A DNA stretch of 64,000 bases from Flavivirga jejuensis (GCF_030540765.1 NZ_JAUOEL010000008.1:342140-406139), one strand, 5' to 3'; counted from the first letter of the stretch, positions 1 through 9,662 are shown. The notes: a model not told the origin generated them from the letters alone. Numbers and translations are program-made.

Positions 1-435
1 TACACTATAACTCGGGTTAAAAAAATAACCTGTTAATGCCCCTAAAACTGGAACTTGTCCTAATAATGAATCAAGAACTTTTACCCAGGCATTATCTTCT
101 CTAATGTGATATTGTAATTTTTGGTGCTGGTTTATTAATTCATATTCCGTTTTCCATATAGATTTCCATCCTTTTCGTGCAATTTTACCTATTTCGTTAT
201 TGTTTTTGTCTTTAATGCTGTAGGCAGCCGAAAAATCAATCCATCTATCTGCTTTAATTCTATAGTTGATTTCTGTTTTACTTTCATCATTATAAATAAG
301 AATATCTTCTTTTAGTTTAAACATCTTTTGCCTTACGTAAGCAAGTGTTATTCCTAAGGTATCTTTTGCAATAAAATCATTTGCAAGTGTTCCAATATTA
401 AATTTAAAATCTACGGGGTATTTAATGTCCTTCAT
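1..435 (-). CDS. LURP-one/tubby-like family protein, C-terminus beyond window
   Basis: An open frame starts at ATG 435 and runs off the left edge without a stop; 145 codons are visible. The translation begins MKDIKYPVDFKFNIGTLAND and has short alternating beta-type segments (KADRWIDFSAAYSIKD, EIGKIARKGWKSIWKTEYEL) followed by a glycine/hydrophobic stretch LLGQVPVLGALTGYFF. This pattern resembles LURP-one-related proteins (tubby/scramblase-like fold), in which a 12-strand barrel wraps a hydrophobic helix. Function in bacteria is not established. The gene lies 12 bp downstream of the terC-like gene on the same strand and may share its transcript. The family call is from pattern memory and is moderate; that it is a real gene is likely. 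Confidence 0.55.
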   Translation of the reverse strand, partial: MKDIKYPVDFKFNIGTLANDFIAKDTLGITLAYVRQKMFKLKEDILIYNDESKTEINYRIKADRWIDFSAAYSIKDKNNNEIGKIARKGWKSIWKTEYELINQHQKLQYHIREDNAWVKVLDSLLGQVPVLGALTGYFFNPSYSV

Positions 436-447
436 GCTATATTATAG

Positions 448-1263
448 TTATTTATCTTTATTTTCTATATGTTCTTGTTCGCTTAGTAATTTTTTCTGAT
501 AACGCCCTTGTACAATATCTGTTATTACTAAAATAGCAATCACAAAATAAAACGTGGTTTTACTCATAGATTCTATAGGGTTTCCAAATAACTTTAAATG
601 TGCTAAATGTCCGCCTTCGGTTACCAACATAATACCTACAATAAATAAAATAAACAAGCCTAGCACTTCGTACATCCTATTTTTAGCTAAGAAAACCGAA
701 ATTTTATCTGCTAAAAACAGCATTAACAAGCCACTTATTACTATGGCAATAGCCATAACAATAAAAGCTGTTGTAGAGTTTTCTAGTTCGTTAGTTAAAC
801 CAATGGCAGCTAATATAGAATCGAAAGAAAACACTAAATTCATCAATACAATACTTGCAATGACAGCATTAGAAGATTTACTCCCTTTCCCATCGTCTCC
901 AACGGCATCATTTAAATCGTGTTTAGATATCATATGCCAGATTTCTTTAATCGCTGTATAAATAATAAATCCGCCTCCTACTAGTACAATAATGCTGTGT
1001 CCGTTAAAAGCAAAACTTGCTACGTCTCCAATTTCAGCAGTTAAAAACGAGAATGGGTCTTGAAAAAAATCAATAATAGAAACTAATACAAATAATAATA
1101 CAATCCTTAATCCTATGGCTATAAGTATGCCCACTTTTCTTACTCGTTTTTGATCTGTTTGTGGCGCTTTTTTCGATTCTAAAGAAATGTATAATAGGTT
1201 ATCAAACCCTAAAACAGCTTGCAGTAAAACAAGCATTAAAAGTGTGAAAATAATTTCTAACAT
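448..1263 (-). CDS. TerC-family integral membrane protein
   Basis: A 271-aa polytopic membrane protein with about seven hydrophobic segments. The N-terminal stretch LLQAVLGFDNLLYISLES and the mid-protein VLMNLVFSFDSILAAIGLT are the two acidic transmembrane motifs (FDN and FDS) typical of TerC/Alx proteins. These proteins are linked to metal-ion (manganese, tellurite) homeostasis and are thought to help load exported metalloproteins. A charged cytoplasmic loop (KHDLNDAVGDDGKGSKSS) separates the two halves, and length is near the family norm for the short form. It sits 5 bp downstream of the pssA-like gene on the same strand. Family assignment is firm; the actual substrate is not visible from sequence. 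Confidence 0.88.
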   Translation of the reverse strand: MLEIIFTLLMLVLLQAVLGFDNLLYISLESKKAPQTDQKRVRKVGILIAIGLRIVLLFVLVSIIDFFQDPFSFLTAEIGDVASFAFNGHSIIVLVGGGFIIYTAIKEIWHMISKHDLNDAVGDDGKGSKSSNAVIASIVLMNLVFSFDSILAAIGLTNELENSTTAFIVMAIAIVISGLLMLFLADKISVFLAKNRMYEVLGLFILFIVGIMLVTEGGHLAHLKLFGNPIESMSKTTFYFVIAILVITDIVQGRYQKKLLSEQEHIENKDK

Positions 1264-1268
1264 GGTTA

Positions 1269-2015
1269 TTATTTTGATTTAAAATTGTCTAAAATAGACA
1301 TGAAAATATAAAGTAATATAATAATTGGTATGGCAGCAAACTGTAATATAATTAATGATACTGCGCATAATATTATAAAAATGTATCTGGTTGCATTGGC
1401 TTTAAAACTCCAACTTTGGAACTTTAGAGCAAATAGTTTGATACTACTGTTTAGTAGCCAACAACTCAATATTGTTACACTTATTAAAAACCATTTATCT
1501 AAAATAATGGTATTCATGGCATCGCTATCTTGAAATTCCATAATTAATGGTAGCGATATAATGAATAATGTATTTGCTGGCGTTGGTAAACCTTTAAAAT
1601 AGCTTTGTTGTTCGACATCTAAATTAAAGTTTGCTAAACGGTAAGCAGAAGCTAGCGTTATAAATAACCCTAAAAGAGGGAGTATAGGCAAATTAAAATC
1701 TAACCAATCTGTATTTGAAGACCAATTATTATCTACTTTACCTGAACTATTTACTGTTAACGACAACAACTTATACATAATAATCCCAGGCACTAAGCCA
1801 CTCGTCACCATATCGGCTAGAGAATCTAACTGTAGACCTAGTTCGCTTTGAACATGTAACTTTCTAGCGGCAAAACCATCAAAAAAATCAAAAAATATGC
1901 CTAAGAAAACAAACAGAGAAGCAGCAATAAAATGATCGTCAATAGCAAAGATAACCGCAATACTTCCACATAATAAGTTTAAAAGTGTTAGTGCATTAGG
2001 AATGTGTCGTTTCAT
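1269..2015 (-). CDS. pssA: CDP-diacylglycerol--serine O-phosphatidyltransferase
   Basis: A 248-aa membrane enzyme of the CDP-alcohol phosphatidyltransferase family. The complete signature DGxxAR(x8)GxxxDxxxD is present: D46, G47, A50, R51, G60, D64 and D68. It starts MKRHIPNALTLLNLLCGSIA, the usual N-terminus of the PssA type II subfamily, and has about seven hydrophobic helices. The reaction is CDP-diacylglycerol + L-serine to phosphatidylserine, the precursor of phosphatidylethanolamine, at the inner membrane. The phosphatidylserine decarboxylase is not in the window. PssA is preferred over PgsA because of the N-terminal sequence; substrate is inferred. Confidence 0.88.
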   Translation of the reverse strand: MKRHIPNALTLLNLLCGSIAVIFAIDDHFIAASLFVFLGIFFDFFDGFAARKLHVQSELGLQLDSLADMVTSGLVPGIIMYKLLSLTVNSSGKVDNNWSSNTDWLDFNLPILPLLGLFITLASAYRLANFNLDVEQQSYFKGLPTPANTLFIISLPLIMEFQDSDAMNTIILDKWFLISVTILSCWLLNSSIKLFALKFQSWSFKANATRYIFIILCAVSLIILQFAAIPIIILLYIFMSILDNFKSK

Positions 2016-2345
2016 ATGTAGATTTTGTTGCTTATATGGGTTGGTTATATGTGATCGCTAAATATTTATTATACTTGTACAACTACAGTAAAAGTGGTCT
2101 TAGTATTTAAAATTTATTTTTGTAAAAATAGCAAACAATTATTGTGTAAAACAAGTATTGAACAATATCTATTATAATTTCAAGTTTATAAGTTTATAAA
2201 TTATACTAACTCAATTATGAAATGGCAGATATAAAATAAGCGTTACCCTTTATTTGTGATGTTCTATTACAAGGGTTAATAGATAAGTAACTAAAATAAT
2301 AATAGACAAGTTTAAATCTGATATTTTTATGATTAAATAGGGATT
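2016..2345. other. AT-rich divergent intergenic region, no gene seen
   Basis: A 330-bp spacer between the minus-strand pssA and the plus-strand PorV-like gene, so it should hold promoters in both directions. A plus-strand TATTTTTG (2115-2122) matches the Bacteroidota -7 box, but it is about 220 bp from the next start codon and has no clear -33 TTG, so I do not call it as a promoter. A short inverted pair ACCCTT/AAGGGT lies around 2246-2276. No convincing small ORF, RNA or terminator was found. Confidence 0.5.
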
Positions 2346-3443
2346 ATGTGCATCTTTGTAAAAAAATTGCGTTTGAAGTTTTACATAACGGCATTGTTTT
2401 GTAGTATATCTGTATCAATATTTAGTCAAACTGTTAGAAAATATTCTAATGAGTTTATGAATATAGGTGTAGATGCTGCTGCTTTGGGTATGAGTAGTGC
2501 TGTTACATCTCATTCTGCAGATGTTAATTCTGGTTATTGGAATCCTGCTGGTTTATTAAAAATTGAAGACAATCAATTCGCTTTAATGCATTCCAGCTAC
2601 TTTGCAAATATTGCTAATTACGATTATATCGCTTTTGCAAAGCCTTTAGACAACCAAAGTGCCTTTGGGATATCATTAATACGTTTTGCTGTTGATGATA
2701 TTTTAAACACCACACAACTTATCGATGAGCAGGGTAATATAAATTACGATAGAATTAGTTTATTTTCTACGGCAGACTATGGATTAACATTTTCGTATGC
2801 AAGAAAACTTCCTCTACAGGGTCTTAATTATGGTGTAAATGCTAAAGTAATACGGCGCGTTATAGGTGATTTTGCATCTTCTTGGGGTTTTGGTTTAGAT
2901 TTTGGTATCCAGTTTGAGACGGGTAACAACTGGAAATTTGGGGTTATGGCTCGCGATATTACAACAACTTTTAATGCTTGGGCTATCGATAAAGATGAAT
3001 TTGCTAAGATTCAAAATGCAGTAGCTGGTCAAAATCAAGAATTACCAGAAACTACAGAAATCACTATTCCTAAACTTCAAATTGGAATTTCTAAATTAGT
3101 AGATTTTAATTATGACTATAGCTTACTAACAGCAGTGAATTTAAATGTACGTTTTGAAGAAAATAACGATATAATTTCATCATCTTTTGCTAGCATAAAC
3201 CCTGCTTTAGGCTTCGAATTTGACTATATAGACATGGTATATTTACGAGCTGGTATGGGTAATTTTCAAAATGAATTACAAATAGATAATACCGAACAAC
3301 TAAGCTTTCAACCAAGTTTTGGAGTTGGTTTTAAATACAATGGGGTTCAAATAGATTATGCTTTTACCGATATTGGAGACCAAAGTGTTGCTTTATATTC
3401 AAATGTATTTTCACTAAAACTTGATTTTAGTATCTTTAGATAA
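2346..3443 (+). CDS. PorV/PorQ-family outer-membrane beta-barrel protein
   Basis: A 365-aa protein with a cleavable signal peptide (FYITALFCSISVSIFSQ, cleavage near SQ/T). The mature start, with NIGVDAAALGMSSAVTSHSA followed by VNSGYWNPAGLL, is the conserved N-terminal motif of the PorV/PorQ/FadL-like barrel family in Bacteroidota. The remainder alternates aromatic and polar residues and ends in LKLDFSIFR, a typical barrel C-terminus ending in an aromatic-rich strand. PorV proper is the type IX secretion shuttle; the many PorV-like paralogues have no assigned role, so I do not give the porV symbol. It is followed 11 bp later by a DUF4105 gene, suggesting co-transcription. Confidence 0.75.
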   Translation: MCIFVKKLRLKFYITALFCSISVSIFSQTVRKYSNEFMNIGVDAAALGMSSAVTSHSADVNSGYWNPAGLLKIEDNQFALMHSSYFANIANYDYIAFAKPLDNQSAFGISLIRFAVDDILNTTQLIDEQGNINYDRISLFSTADYGLTFSYARKLPLQGLNYGVNAKVIRRVIGDFASSWGFGLDFGIQFETGNNWKFGVMARDITTTFNAWAIDKDEFAKIQNAVAGQNQELPETTEITIPKLQIGISKLVDFNYDYSLLTAVNLNVRFEENNDIISSSFASINPALGFEFDYIDMVYLRAGMGNFQNELQIDNTEQLSFQPSFGVGFKYNGVQIDYAFTDIGDQSVALYSNVFSLKLDFSIFR

Positions 3444-3454
3444 TATTTATTTAA

Positions 3455-4627
3455 ATGCATAAAACTTTATTCTTTTTATTTCTTCTTTTTTTTGTTGAAG
3501 CAACAATTGGGCAACAAAAAAACCTATCTGCTCAAACTGAAATTAGCGTACTCACAATTGCTCCAGGATCGTCTTTAAATGATGCTTTTGGACATAATGC
3601 TTTTAGAGTAAAAGATCCGCTAAATAACTTGGATAAGACATTTGATTATGGGCGCTTTGATTTTGAAGCACCAAATTTTTATTTAAATTTTTCCAGAGGT
3701 AAATTAAACTATTCACTAGGAACGAGTAATTACTATGATTTTTTAAGTTTTTATATTAGACAAAATAGAACTGTTAAAGAGCAAGTTTTAAATCTTTCTC
3801 AAGAAGAAAAACAAAAGCTTTATGCCTTTTTAGTAAATAATTATAAACCAGAAAACAGAAATTATTTATATGATTTCTTTTTCGATAATTGTGCTACAAA
3901 AATTAAGGACGTAGCTAACATTAGTTTAAGTAATACCATTGTTTTTAATCCTCCTATGGAGTATAAAGAAGCCTCTTTTAGAACTTTAATTCAAAATAAT
4001 CTTAATAGAAATTCCTGGGGAAGTTTAGGTATAGATATAGCCCTTGGATCGGTTATAGACAAAAAAGCAACTGCAGAAGAACATATGTTTTTACCAGAAA
4101 ATATATTCAAGTTTTTCGAAAATGCATCAATAAACAACAATGACATACCTTTAGTTAAAGACAGTCGCATTTTATATTCTAAAAAAGAAACTCCAAAGCC
4201 AAACACTTTTTTTACCAGTCCTCTTTTCATTTTAAGCATTATAGGAGGGGTAATTCTTTTTATAACCTATCAAGATTTCAAAAAAAAGAAACAGAGTGTC
4301 TGGCTGGACACTGCACTCTTTAGCATCACAGGAATTATAGGTATCTTACTATTACTTCTTTGGTTTGCAACCGATCATAAAGGAACGCATCAAAATTACA
4401 ACTTGCTGTGGGCCTGTGTTCTTAACATTTTTATTATTCGACAATTATTTAAGAAAAAAGTAAGTACTTGGTTTATTAAATATTTAAAATTTTTAATAAT
4501 CTTATTATGTCTATTAACACTGCATTGGATTATTGGTATTCAGGTATTTGCTATTGGATTAGTTCCCTTATTATTAGCCTTATTTATTAGATATTTATAT
4601 TTAGTTTCTTACTACAATAGTCAATAA
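3455..4627 (+). CDS. DUF4105 (Lnb N-terminal periplasmic domain) membrane protein
   Basis: A 390-aa protein: signal peptide (MHKTLFFLFLLFFVEATIGQ), an extracytoplasmic DUF4105/Lnb-like domain of about 220 residues, then four or five transmembrane helices from about residue 250 to the end. The motif LTIAPGSSLNDAFGHNAFRV, with its GHNAFR core, and the later FFFDNCATKIKD match the DUF4105 family, where His and Cys/Asn are thought to form an active site. The family name comes from lacto-N-biosidase-associated domains; its chemistry is not settled. The gene is adjacent to the PorV-like gene and converges on the polysaccharide locus. Confidence 0.8.
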   Translation: MHKTLFFLFLLFFVEATIGQQKNLSAQTEISVLTIAPGSSLNDAFGHNAFRVKDPLNNLDKTFDYGRFDFEAPNFYLNFSRGKLNYSLGTSNYYDFLSFYIRQNRTVKEQVLNLSQEEKQKLYAFLVNNYKPENRNYLYDFFFDNCATKIKDVANISLSNTIVFNPPMEYKEASFRTLIQNNLNRNSWGSLGIDIALGSVIDKKATAEEHMFLPENIFKFFENASINNNDIPLVKDSRILYSKKETPKPNTFFTSPLFILSIIGGVILFITYQDFKKKKQSVWLDTALFSITGIIGILLLLLWFATDHKGTHQNYNLLWACVLNIFIIRQLFKKKVSTWFIKYLKFLIILLCLLTLHWIIGIQVFAIGLVPLLLALFIRYLYLVSYYNSQ

Positions 4628-4715
4628 TTTTATCTAGAGAAACTAAACTGCTATCTACCATAAGATAATTTAAAAACTGAATACCATAACAGTAAACTGA
4701 ATACTGCAAACTAAG
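4628..4715. repeat. Short degenerate repeat in convergent intergenic gap
   Basis: Between two convergent genes (stop at 4627 plus, stop at 4716 minus) the spacer holds two partly degenerate copies of AAACTGAATAC near 4674-4710, each followed by a variant of AGTAAAC/TGCAAAC. Such short repeats occur in convergent gaps of Flavobacteriaceae as far as I recall. No strong hairpin with a T-run is visible, so I cannot assign a terminator to either gene. Confidence 0.35.
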
Positions 4716-6107
4716 CTACTGCCCTCTAAAGTAAATCATTGTGCTTATCGTTTTAACTAAGATATTTATATCTAAGAAAAAGCTTTTGTGTTTTATATAA
4801 TATAAATCGTATTGTAGTTTTAGTAGGCTATCATCAACACTAGAGCCATATCTAGTTTTAACTTGTGCCCAACCCGTAAGACCAGGTTTAACAATATGAC
4901 GCGTTTCATAAAAAGGTAATATTTGTGATAGTTCTTTAACAAAAACAGGGCGTTCTGGTCTGGGACCAATCAAACTCATTTCCCCTTTTAATATGTTAAT
5001 GAATTGAGGCATCTCGTCTAATCTAGAATGCCGCAAAAATCTGCCAAAAAGAGTGACTCTTGCATCCTTTTTTTCAGCCCAAACTGCTCCAGCTTTTTCA
5101 GCATTTCGAATCATGGTTCTATATTTCAAAATTCTAAATACTTTTCCATTTTTTCCTATTCTATTTTGAGAATAAAAAAGTGGTCCCCGATTAGCGATAA
5201 CATTACCTAGCAAAATTATTGGTAAAAATAGAATGCCAATTATAACTCCTGCAAAGGAAATAGTAATATCAAAAATCCGACGAAAAAATAAGTATAATTT
5301 ATTTTTATTACTTCTACTAAATGGAAAATACTTGTAAAAATCTTTCCCAACGAATTGTACGGGAATACGCTGTGCCATTTCTTCGTATACCTGCGTATAT
5401 TCTTTTATTGGAAACCCCTCCTCTAAAAGTGAAATAAGGGAATAATAAATTTCTGAAGTAATAGATTCTGAGTTATAACTTGCTATAACGATCTCCGAGA
5501 TATTTTCGTCTTTAATTACCTGACGTATTTCATCTGGGTTATACTCCAAAACGCCACTAAATCTAACAGATTCAAGACTATTTAATTCACAATTAATAAA
5601 ACCTACTATTTTATAATTAGGGTCTGAATTATTAAAAGCTTCAACGATGGTTTCAATATTAGATGTTTCCCCAATAATTAAAACTTTTTTATAAAACCTT
5701 GGCGAAACAACAAAGGTTATATATGCTAATCTCCATAGAAATAAGGCAATAAACATTGCAAAATAGAAGTATACTATTTGCAAACGATTATCTGGTAATA
5801 TAGGTGTGAAAAATGGTGTTAAAAAATAAAACAGAACAGTTATTGAAACTGTAAAAACAATACTCGCAGAAATCTTTTCAATTTTGCTGGATTTCTGCAA
5901 ATCGTAAAGCTCAAAGATGGTTCCAAATATTGAGACGTATAAAATAAGTATAAAAACCCATGTCCAATTCTCTTTTGTTATAGTAAAATAATCAAAATCA
6001 AATGTATTACTAACAAAATATAGCACAATCAATATTGAAATAATATCGAAAATGCGTAGCAGAATTTTACGTTCTGAAATATTAAAATGAATGCTTTGGT
6101 TAGACAT
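4716..6107 (-). CDS. WcaJ-like polyprenyl-phosphate sugar-1-phosphate transferase
   Basis: A 463-aa polyprenol glycosylphosphotransferase. About four N-terminal transmembrane helices (residues 15-120) lead into a Rossmann-like CoA-binding-type domain (KVLIIGETSNIETIVEAF). The C-terminal bacterial sugar transferase domain (about 270-463) shows FRRIFDITISFAGVIIG, NRIGKNGKVFRILKYRTM, RLDEMPQFINILKGEMSLIG, GPRPERP and KPGLTGWAQV. It transfers a sugar-1-phosphate from a nucleotide sugar to undecaprenyl phosphate, starting repeat-unit synthesis at the inner membrane. It is the last gene of the locus, separated from the previous gene by 55 bp. The sugar (glucose, galactose or an amino sugar) cannot be read from sequence. 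Confidence 0.9.
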   Translation of the reverse strand: MSNQSIHFNISERKILLRIFDIISILIVLYFVSNTFDFDYFTITKENWTWVFILILYVSIFGTIFELYDLQKSSKIEKISASIVFTVSITVLFYFLTPFFTPILPDNRLQIVYFYFAMFIALFLWRLAYITFVVSPRFYKKVLIIGETSNIETIVEAFNNSDPNYKIVGFINCELNSLESVRFSGVLEYNPDEIRQVIKDENISEIVIASYNSESITSEIYYSLISLLEEGFPIKEYTQVYEEMAQRIPVQFVGKDFYKYFPFSRSNKNKLYLFFRRIFDITISFAGVIIGILFLPIILLGNVIANRGPLFYSQNRIGKNGKVFRILKYRTMIRNAEKAGAVWAEKKDARVTLFGRFLRHSRLDEMPQFINILKGEMSLIGPRPERPVFVKELSQILPFYETRHIVKPGLTGWAQVKTRYGSSVDDSLLKLQYDLYYIKHKSFFLDINILVKTISTMIYFRGQ

Positions 6108-6162
6108 TGTTTAGAACAAGTTGACAGCGTATAAAGATAATAAGTATATTCAAATGTTAAAA

Positions 6163-7176
6163 TTATTTCAACACTTTATTCCATTGATTTTTAATGATTT
6201 CCCAATCTAATTGTTCTACTCTTTTTCTAGCATTTAAAGTCATAATATTTGATTTTTTTGGTGAATTTAGCAACTTTTTAATAGCCACAATAAACGCTCT
6301 TACTGAATCTGGTTCTACTAAAACACCAGTCTCCCCATCTTCTATTAGAAAAGGCATACCTCCTACATTAGTAGATATAACCGGTAATCCTAAGGCCATA
6401 GCCTCAATAACACTAACAGGCATATTGTCAAAATTCGTGGTATTAATAAAAATGTTATAATCTTTAGATATTTCTATCCATTCTTGTTTTGATAATTTTC
6501 CTGTAAAGCTTACTTCCACTTTTAACTTCTTTGCATAATCCATACTTTCCTGCATGCTTCCATCACTATCTGGGCCAACCATGCAAAGTTCTGCTTCTAT
6601 ATTAATGTCTTTTAAGCTTTTTAAAAGCTTAATTGCTAATATAGGGTTATATATTTTCGAGAATGAGCGCACCCATAATAATTTTACTTTATCAAAAGAC
6701 CTTTCTTTAAACACATAATTACTAAGCTCTATTGAATTTGGGATGCAAACTATATTAGTATAGCCTAAATTTTCAAAATTTAACTGCATATATTTTGATG
6801 GGGCTATATTTTTATAGGCATGATTAAATAGTGCTTTACATAACCTAGAAGACTTTTTTAATCGAGCTGGTAGATTCCCTCCATGTAGAATAGGTATATA
6901 TTTTAATTTAAGAAGTCTACACAATTGACTTACAAAAAATGCGTAATAAAAATTTAATGTGCTGTAGGTATCAATTAATACAAAGTCTGTATTTTTTCTA
7001 TGCTTAAAACATGTCCAAAGCATTTCTAAAAGCCTTAATACTATGTTTTTTTTATTTGAAACTGAAAGAATTTTATACCCTATATTATTAAGTAACGATC
7101 CTAAAACATCTACAGAAGACATATTAGTATTACTTTTTAAATTAGATTTATTTCCTATATAAATTAGGTGTTTCAA
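6163..7176 (-). CDS. GT4-type glycosyltransferase
   Basis: A 337-aa GT-B fold enzyme. The C-terminal half carries the retaining GT4 signature NMPVSVIEAMALGLPVIS followed by TNVGGMPFLIEDGETGVLVE, in which the two glutamates of the E-x7-E motif are nearly conserved (the first position is N/M-P instead of E-G). The N-terminal half (IPILHGGNLPARLKKSS) fits the acceptor-binding domain. It probably adds a sugar from a nucleotide donor to the lipid-linked repeat unit on the cytoplasmic face. It lies 21 bp upstream of the Wzy-like gene's stop boundary, in the same operon-like run. Donor and linkage are unknown. Confidence 0.85.
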   Translation of the reverse strand: MKHLIYIGNKSNLKSNTNMSSVDVLGSLLNNIGYKILSVSNKKNIVLRLLEMLWTCFKHRKNTDFVLIDTYSTLNFYYAFFVSQLCRLLKLKYIPILHGGNLPARLKKSSRLCKALFNHAYKNIAPSKYMQLNFENLGYTNIVCIPNSIELSNYVFKERSFDKVKLLWVRSFSKIYNPILAIKLLKSLKDINIEAELCMVGPDSDGSMQESMDYAKKLKVEVSFTGKLSKQEWIEISKDYNIFINTTNFDNMPVSVIEAMALGLPVISTNVGGMPFLIEDGETGVLVEPDSVRAFIVAIKKLLNSPKKSNIMTLNARKRVEQLDWEIIKNQWNKVLK

Positions 7177-7197
7177 ATGCTAAAATTTCATTAATTA

Positions 7198-8583
7198 TTA
7201 ATTCGTTGATGTTTTATGTTTTGCTCTTGATTGATTTTTTTTATCTAAAATTCTTGTATTATGAATTGCATATTTTACATCCAACAAACACAGACCATAT
7301 AAAAATGCTGGTGCAGCAATACGCATAGAGGAATGATTAATAGTCAAAAACCAGAAAAAATAGCACGAATAAAAAAAGACGTTTGATTTATTTTGTATTC
7401 GAAATATCAAAGGTGTTAATAATAAAATTAATAAAGCCATCATACCAAACAAACCATGTTCAGACAAAATACGACTCATCTCATTATGCGATGCAGCTAG
7501 AACCCCCTTATTCTTTAGCCTTAACTCCTTTATTTTCCCAACACCAACACCTAAAATTGGATTTTTAAAAAACTCATCTAACTCAAAAGAAATTAAATTA
7601 CTTCTACCTGTAGAAATATCTTCCTTTGCTCTCCCTAAAGCATCTTGATTTGCATATCGTTTTTCAATAAATCCGCTTGTTTGTAAAGAAGAAAAGGACC
7701 AAATTAACAAGCCAAGGGCAATGAATACAAATAGCATTCTACTAATTCTAAATTTGCTTTTAATATTTACTTTCTTAAAATAAAAATATATAAAAGCTAT
7801 AATCATAAACAAAGCTGTAATAATACCTCCTCTGCTAAAAGTAACAATACCTCTATAGCTTACCACAGCTAACAATACTCCATTTATTATTTTAAGAAAT
7901 AACGACGGTGAGAGCATAAAAAATCTAATAGTAAAAACAAACATTCCTAAACCTAAAACAGTAGAAACTTGATTAGGACCAAAGCCTCCTGAAGTAGCAA
8001 AATTAGACCCTGTACCTGTTATAACGTCTCTAATATCTGGAGTGAATAGAAAAAGGTAAGTTGTATTCGCTATTAATGGGAGTGCCATTACAAAAAACAT
8101 TTTATGAAAGTCTTGATACGCTATTTTTCTCTTATAAAAAAAAATAGCAACGACACCTAAACACACAGGGCCACTTAAATTAAATGCAATTGCAGTTCTT
8201 ATAGTAGTTTCTTCTGTTATGTTAAATCCAGCAACTAATATACCTGGAATTAATAAAAAAACATATAGTATGTATGGTATGGGTTGTTTATACGATTTAA
8301 CATTAAACATACCTATCAAACAAAATACGATAACAAGATATTTTGAAGTTTCGTATAAAAAACTACCTCCTGTCATCCTGAGAAAAACCTCAGAGCCTAC
8401 TGTATAAGCACAAGCAATTAAAACTTGTAATACTTTTTGCGATGGTTTAGCTTTAAATATGGCATTAACAAAATAGACAAAAATAGCTATTAGGTAAACT
8501 TTAGATAGTACTGGTAGAACATATATTAATATCCCTATTACAATATGTAAAACTATTAGTTTTATATAATTTAAGTTTTTCAA
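7198..8583 (-). CDS. O-antigen ligase/polymerase (Wzy/WaaL-like) membrane protein
   Basis: A 461-aa protein with about 11 hydrophobic segments. The signature of the Wzy_C/O-antigen ligase family is present: the long periplasmic loop contains GRAKEDISTGRSNLISFELD and ILGVGVGKIKELRL, and then SHNEMSRILSEHGLFGMMAL, with the conserved His before a glycine-rich helix. FSRGGIITALFMII is the second usual motif. The protein either polymerises repeat units (Wzy) or ligates glycans to a lipid acceptor (WaaL); sequence alone does not decide. It is flanked by GT4 genes (2 bp gap to 8586). A Wzy role would be unusual here because no Wzx flippase is seen. Confidence 0.82.
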   Translation of the reverse strand: MKNLNYIKLIVLHIVIGILIYVLPVLSKVYLIAIFVYFVNAIFKAKPSQKVLQVLIACAYTVGSEVFLRMTGGSFLYETSKYLVIVFCLIGMFNVKSYKQPIPYILYVFLLIPGILVAGFNITEETTIRTAIAFNLSGPVCLGVVAIFFYKRKIAYQDFHKMFFVMALPLIANTTYLFLFTPDIRDVITGTGSNFATSGGFGPNQVSTVLGLGMFVFTIRFFMLSPSLFLKIINGVLLAVVSYRGIVTFSRGGIITALFMIIAFIYFYFKKVNIKSKFRISRMLFVFIALGLLIWSFSSLQTSGFIEKRYANQDALGRAKEDISTGRSNLISFELDEFFKNPILGVGVGKIKELRLKNKGVLAASHNEMSRILSEHGLFGMMALLILLLTPLIFRIQNKSNVFFYSCYFFWFLTINHSSMRIAAPAFLYGLCLLDVKYAIHNTRILDKKNQSRAKHKTSTN

Positions 8584-8585
8584 TT

Positions 8586-9662
8586 TTAGCTAATACAGTT
8601 TATGTAGGTTTTTAAAATAGTTTGTAATTGTACTTTTTCAGAATAATTTTTCAGAATATGTTTATTATAATTACTTGCATGAGTATGCCTCAATTCTACA
8701 TTTTCAATATACAAAGATATAGCTTTAGACAATTCATCTGGTTTTGTTGCTTCAACTAATAACCCATTATCATTATTTGTAATAAGTGTTTCACATTCTC
8801 CAACTTTAGTTGATATAACTGCTAAGTTAGACAAACCATATTCTAATAATGCTAATGGTAAGCCTTCAGACTTTGAAGACAATATACCTATCTCGCATTG
8901 ACTTAAAATATTAAAAACATCTGATTTACTACCATATATAGAAACAGAATCATTTAAATCAAGTTCATCTATTTTATTTTTTACTGATTTGGAATAATCA
9001 TCATTAAAATCTTCACCAACACAATGTAGCGTCCAATCTGGATACAGTTCAACCACTTTTTTAAAAGCATTAAGTAAGGTGAAATGATCTTTTTGAGGTC
9101 TTAAATTTGCTAAACAGACTATGCGTTTGCCTGAAAGGTACTTTAAATCTGTAACCGCCAAAGTTTTATTCATTATGGCGAAATTTGGTAAATAAGAAAC
9201 GGCTTTAATTTTAAGTTTTTGTTTTGCCCACGCTTCTAAACTCCTATTAACACTAAAAATATGCGAAAAATATTTTGAACAAAACTTTAAGGTATCGAAT
9301 TTGCGATTCTGTAAGAAATCGCTATTACCATAATGATCATGCCAAATAATAGAAATATCCCTATTAAATAACTTCATTATTGCTGCTAGAAAAAACGACG
9401 TTGAATGCGCATGAATAATTTGTATTTTATTTTCTTTGATAAATTTATTCAATCGTTTTATTGCCCCTACATCAACCGTTTTTGTTTTATTTAAAAACAA
9501 ATAGTTAACAGTATTTGAAAGGTTTTCTTTTAAAAGGCCTTCCTTTCTGGTGGCACACAAAAAAGAAGCTTCAATTTTATTAGATAATGCATTCGCTAAA
9601 TTTACTGCAACGCGTTCTGCACCACCAGCATTTAAAGAATCTATTAATTGTAATACGCGCAT
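8586..9662 (-). CDS. GT4-type glycosyltransferase
   Basis: A 358-aa GT-B enzyme starting MRVLQLIDSLNAGGAERVAV, the classic N-terminus of GT4 enzymes (GGAER loop binds substrate). The C-terminal signature is SSKSEGLPLALLEYGLSNLA followed by ISTKVGECETLI, an E-x7-E type motif. LRPQKDHFTLLNAFKKV is the linker seen between the two Rossmann domains. It directly abuts the downstream-numbered gene (stop-start 9662/9663), consistent with one transcript. It likely acts on the cytoplasmic face on a lipid-linked oligosaccharide; sugar specificity unknown. Confidence 0.9.
   Translation of the reverse strand: MRVLQLIDSLNAGGAERVAVNLANALSNKIEASFLCATRKEGLLKENLSNTVNYLFLNKTKTVDVGAIKRLNKFIKENKIQIIHAHSTSFFLAAIMKLFNRDISIIWHDHYGNSDFLQNRKFDTLKFCSKYFSHIFSVNRSLEAWAKQKLKIKAVSYLPNFAIMNKTLAVTDLKYLSGKRIVCLANLRPQKDHFTLLNAFKKVVELYPDWTLHCVGEDFNDDYSKSVKNKIDELDLNDSVSIYGSKSDVFNILSQCEIGILSSKSEGLPLALLEYGLSNLAVISTKVGECETLITNNDNGLLVEATKPDELSKAISLYIENVELRHTHASNYNKHILKNYSEKVQLQTILKTYINCIS

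Noticed and set aside
554..961. 135-aa ORF on the plus strand within the terC-like gene
   Set aside because: It is the antisense shadow of a clear TerC-family coding frame and shows no domain or signal of its own.
2115..2122. TATTTTTG as promoter for the PorV-like gene
   Set aside because: About 220 bp from the start codon with no TTG at proper spacing; chance matches are expected in AT-rich DNA.
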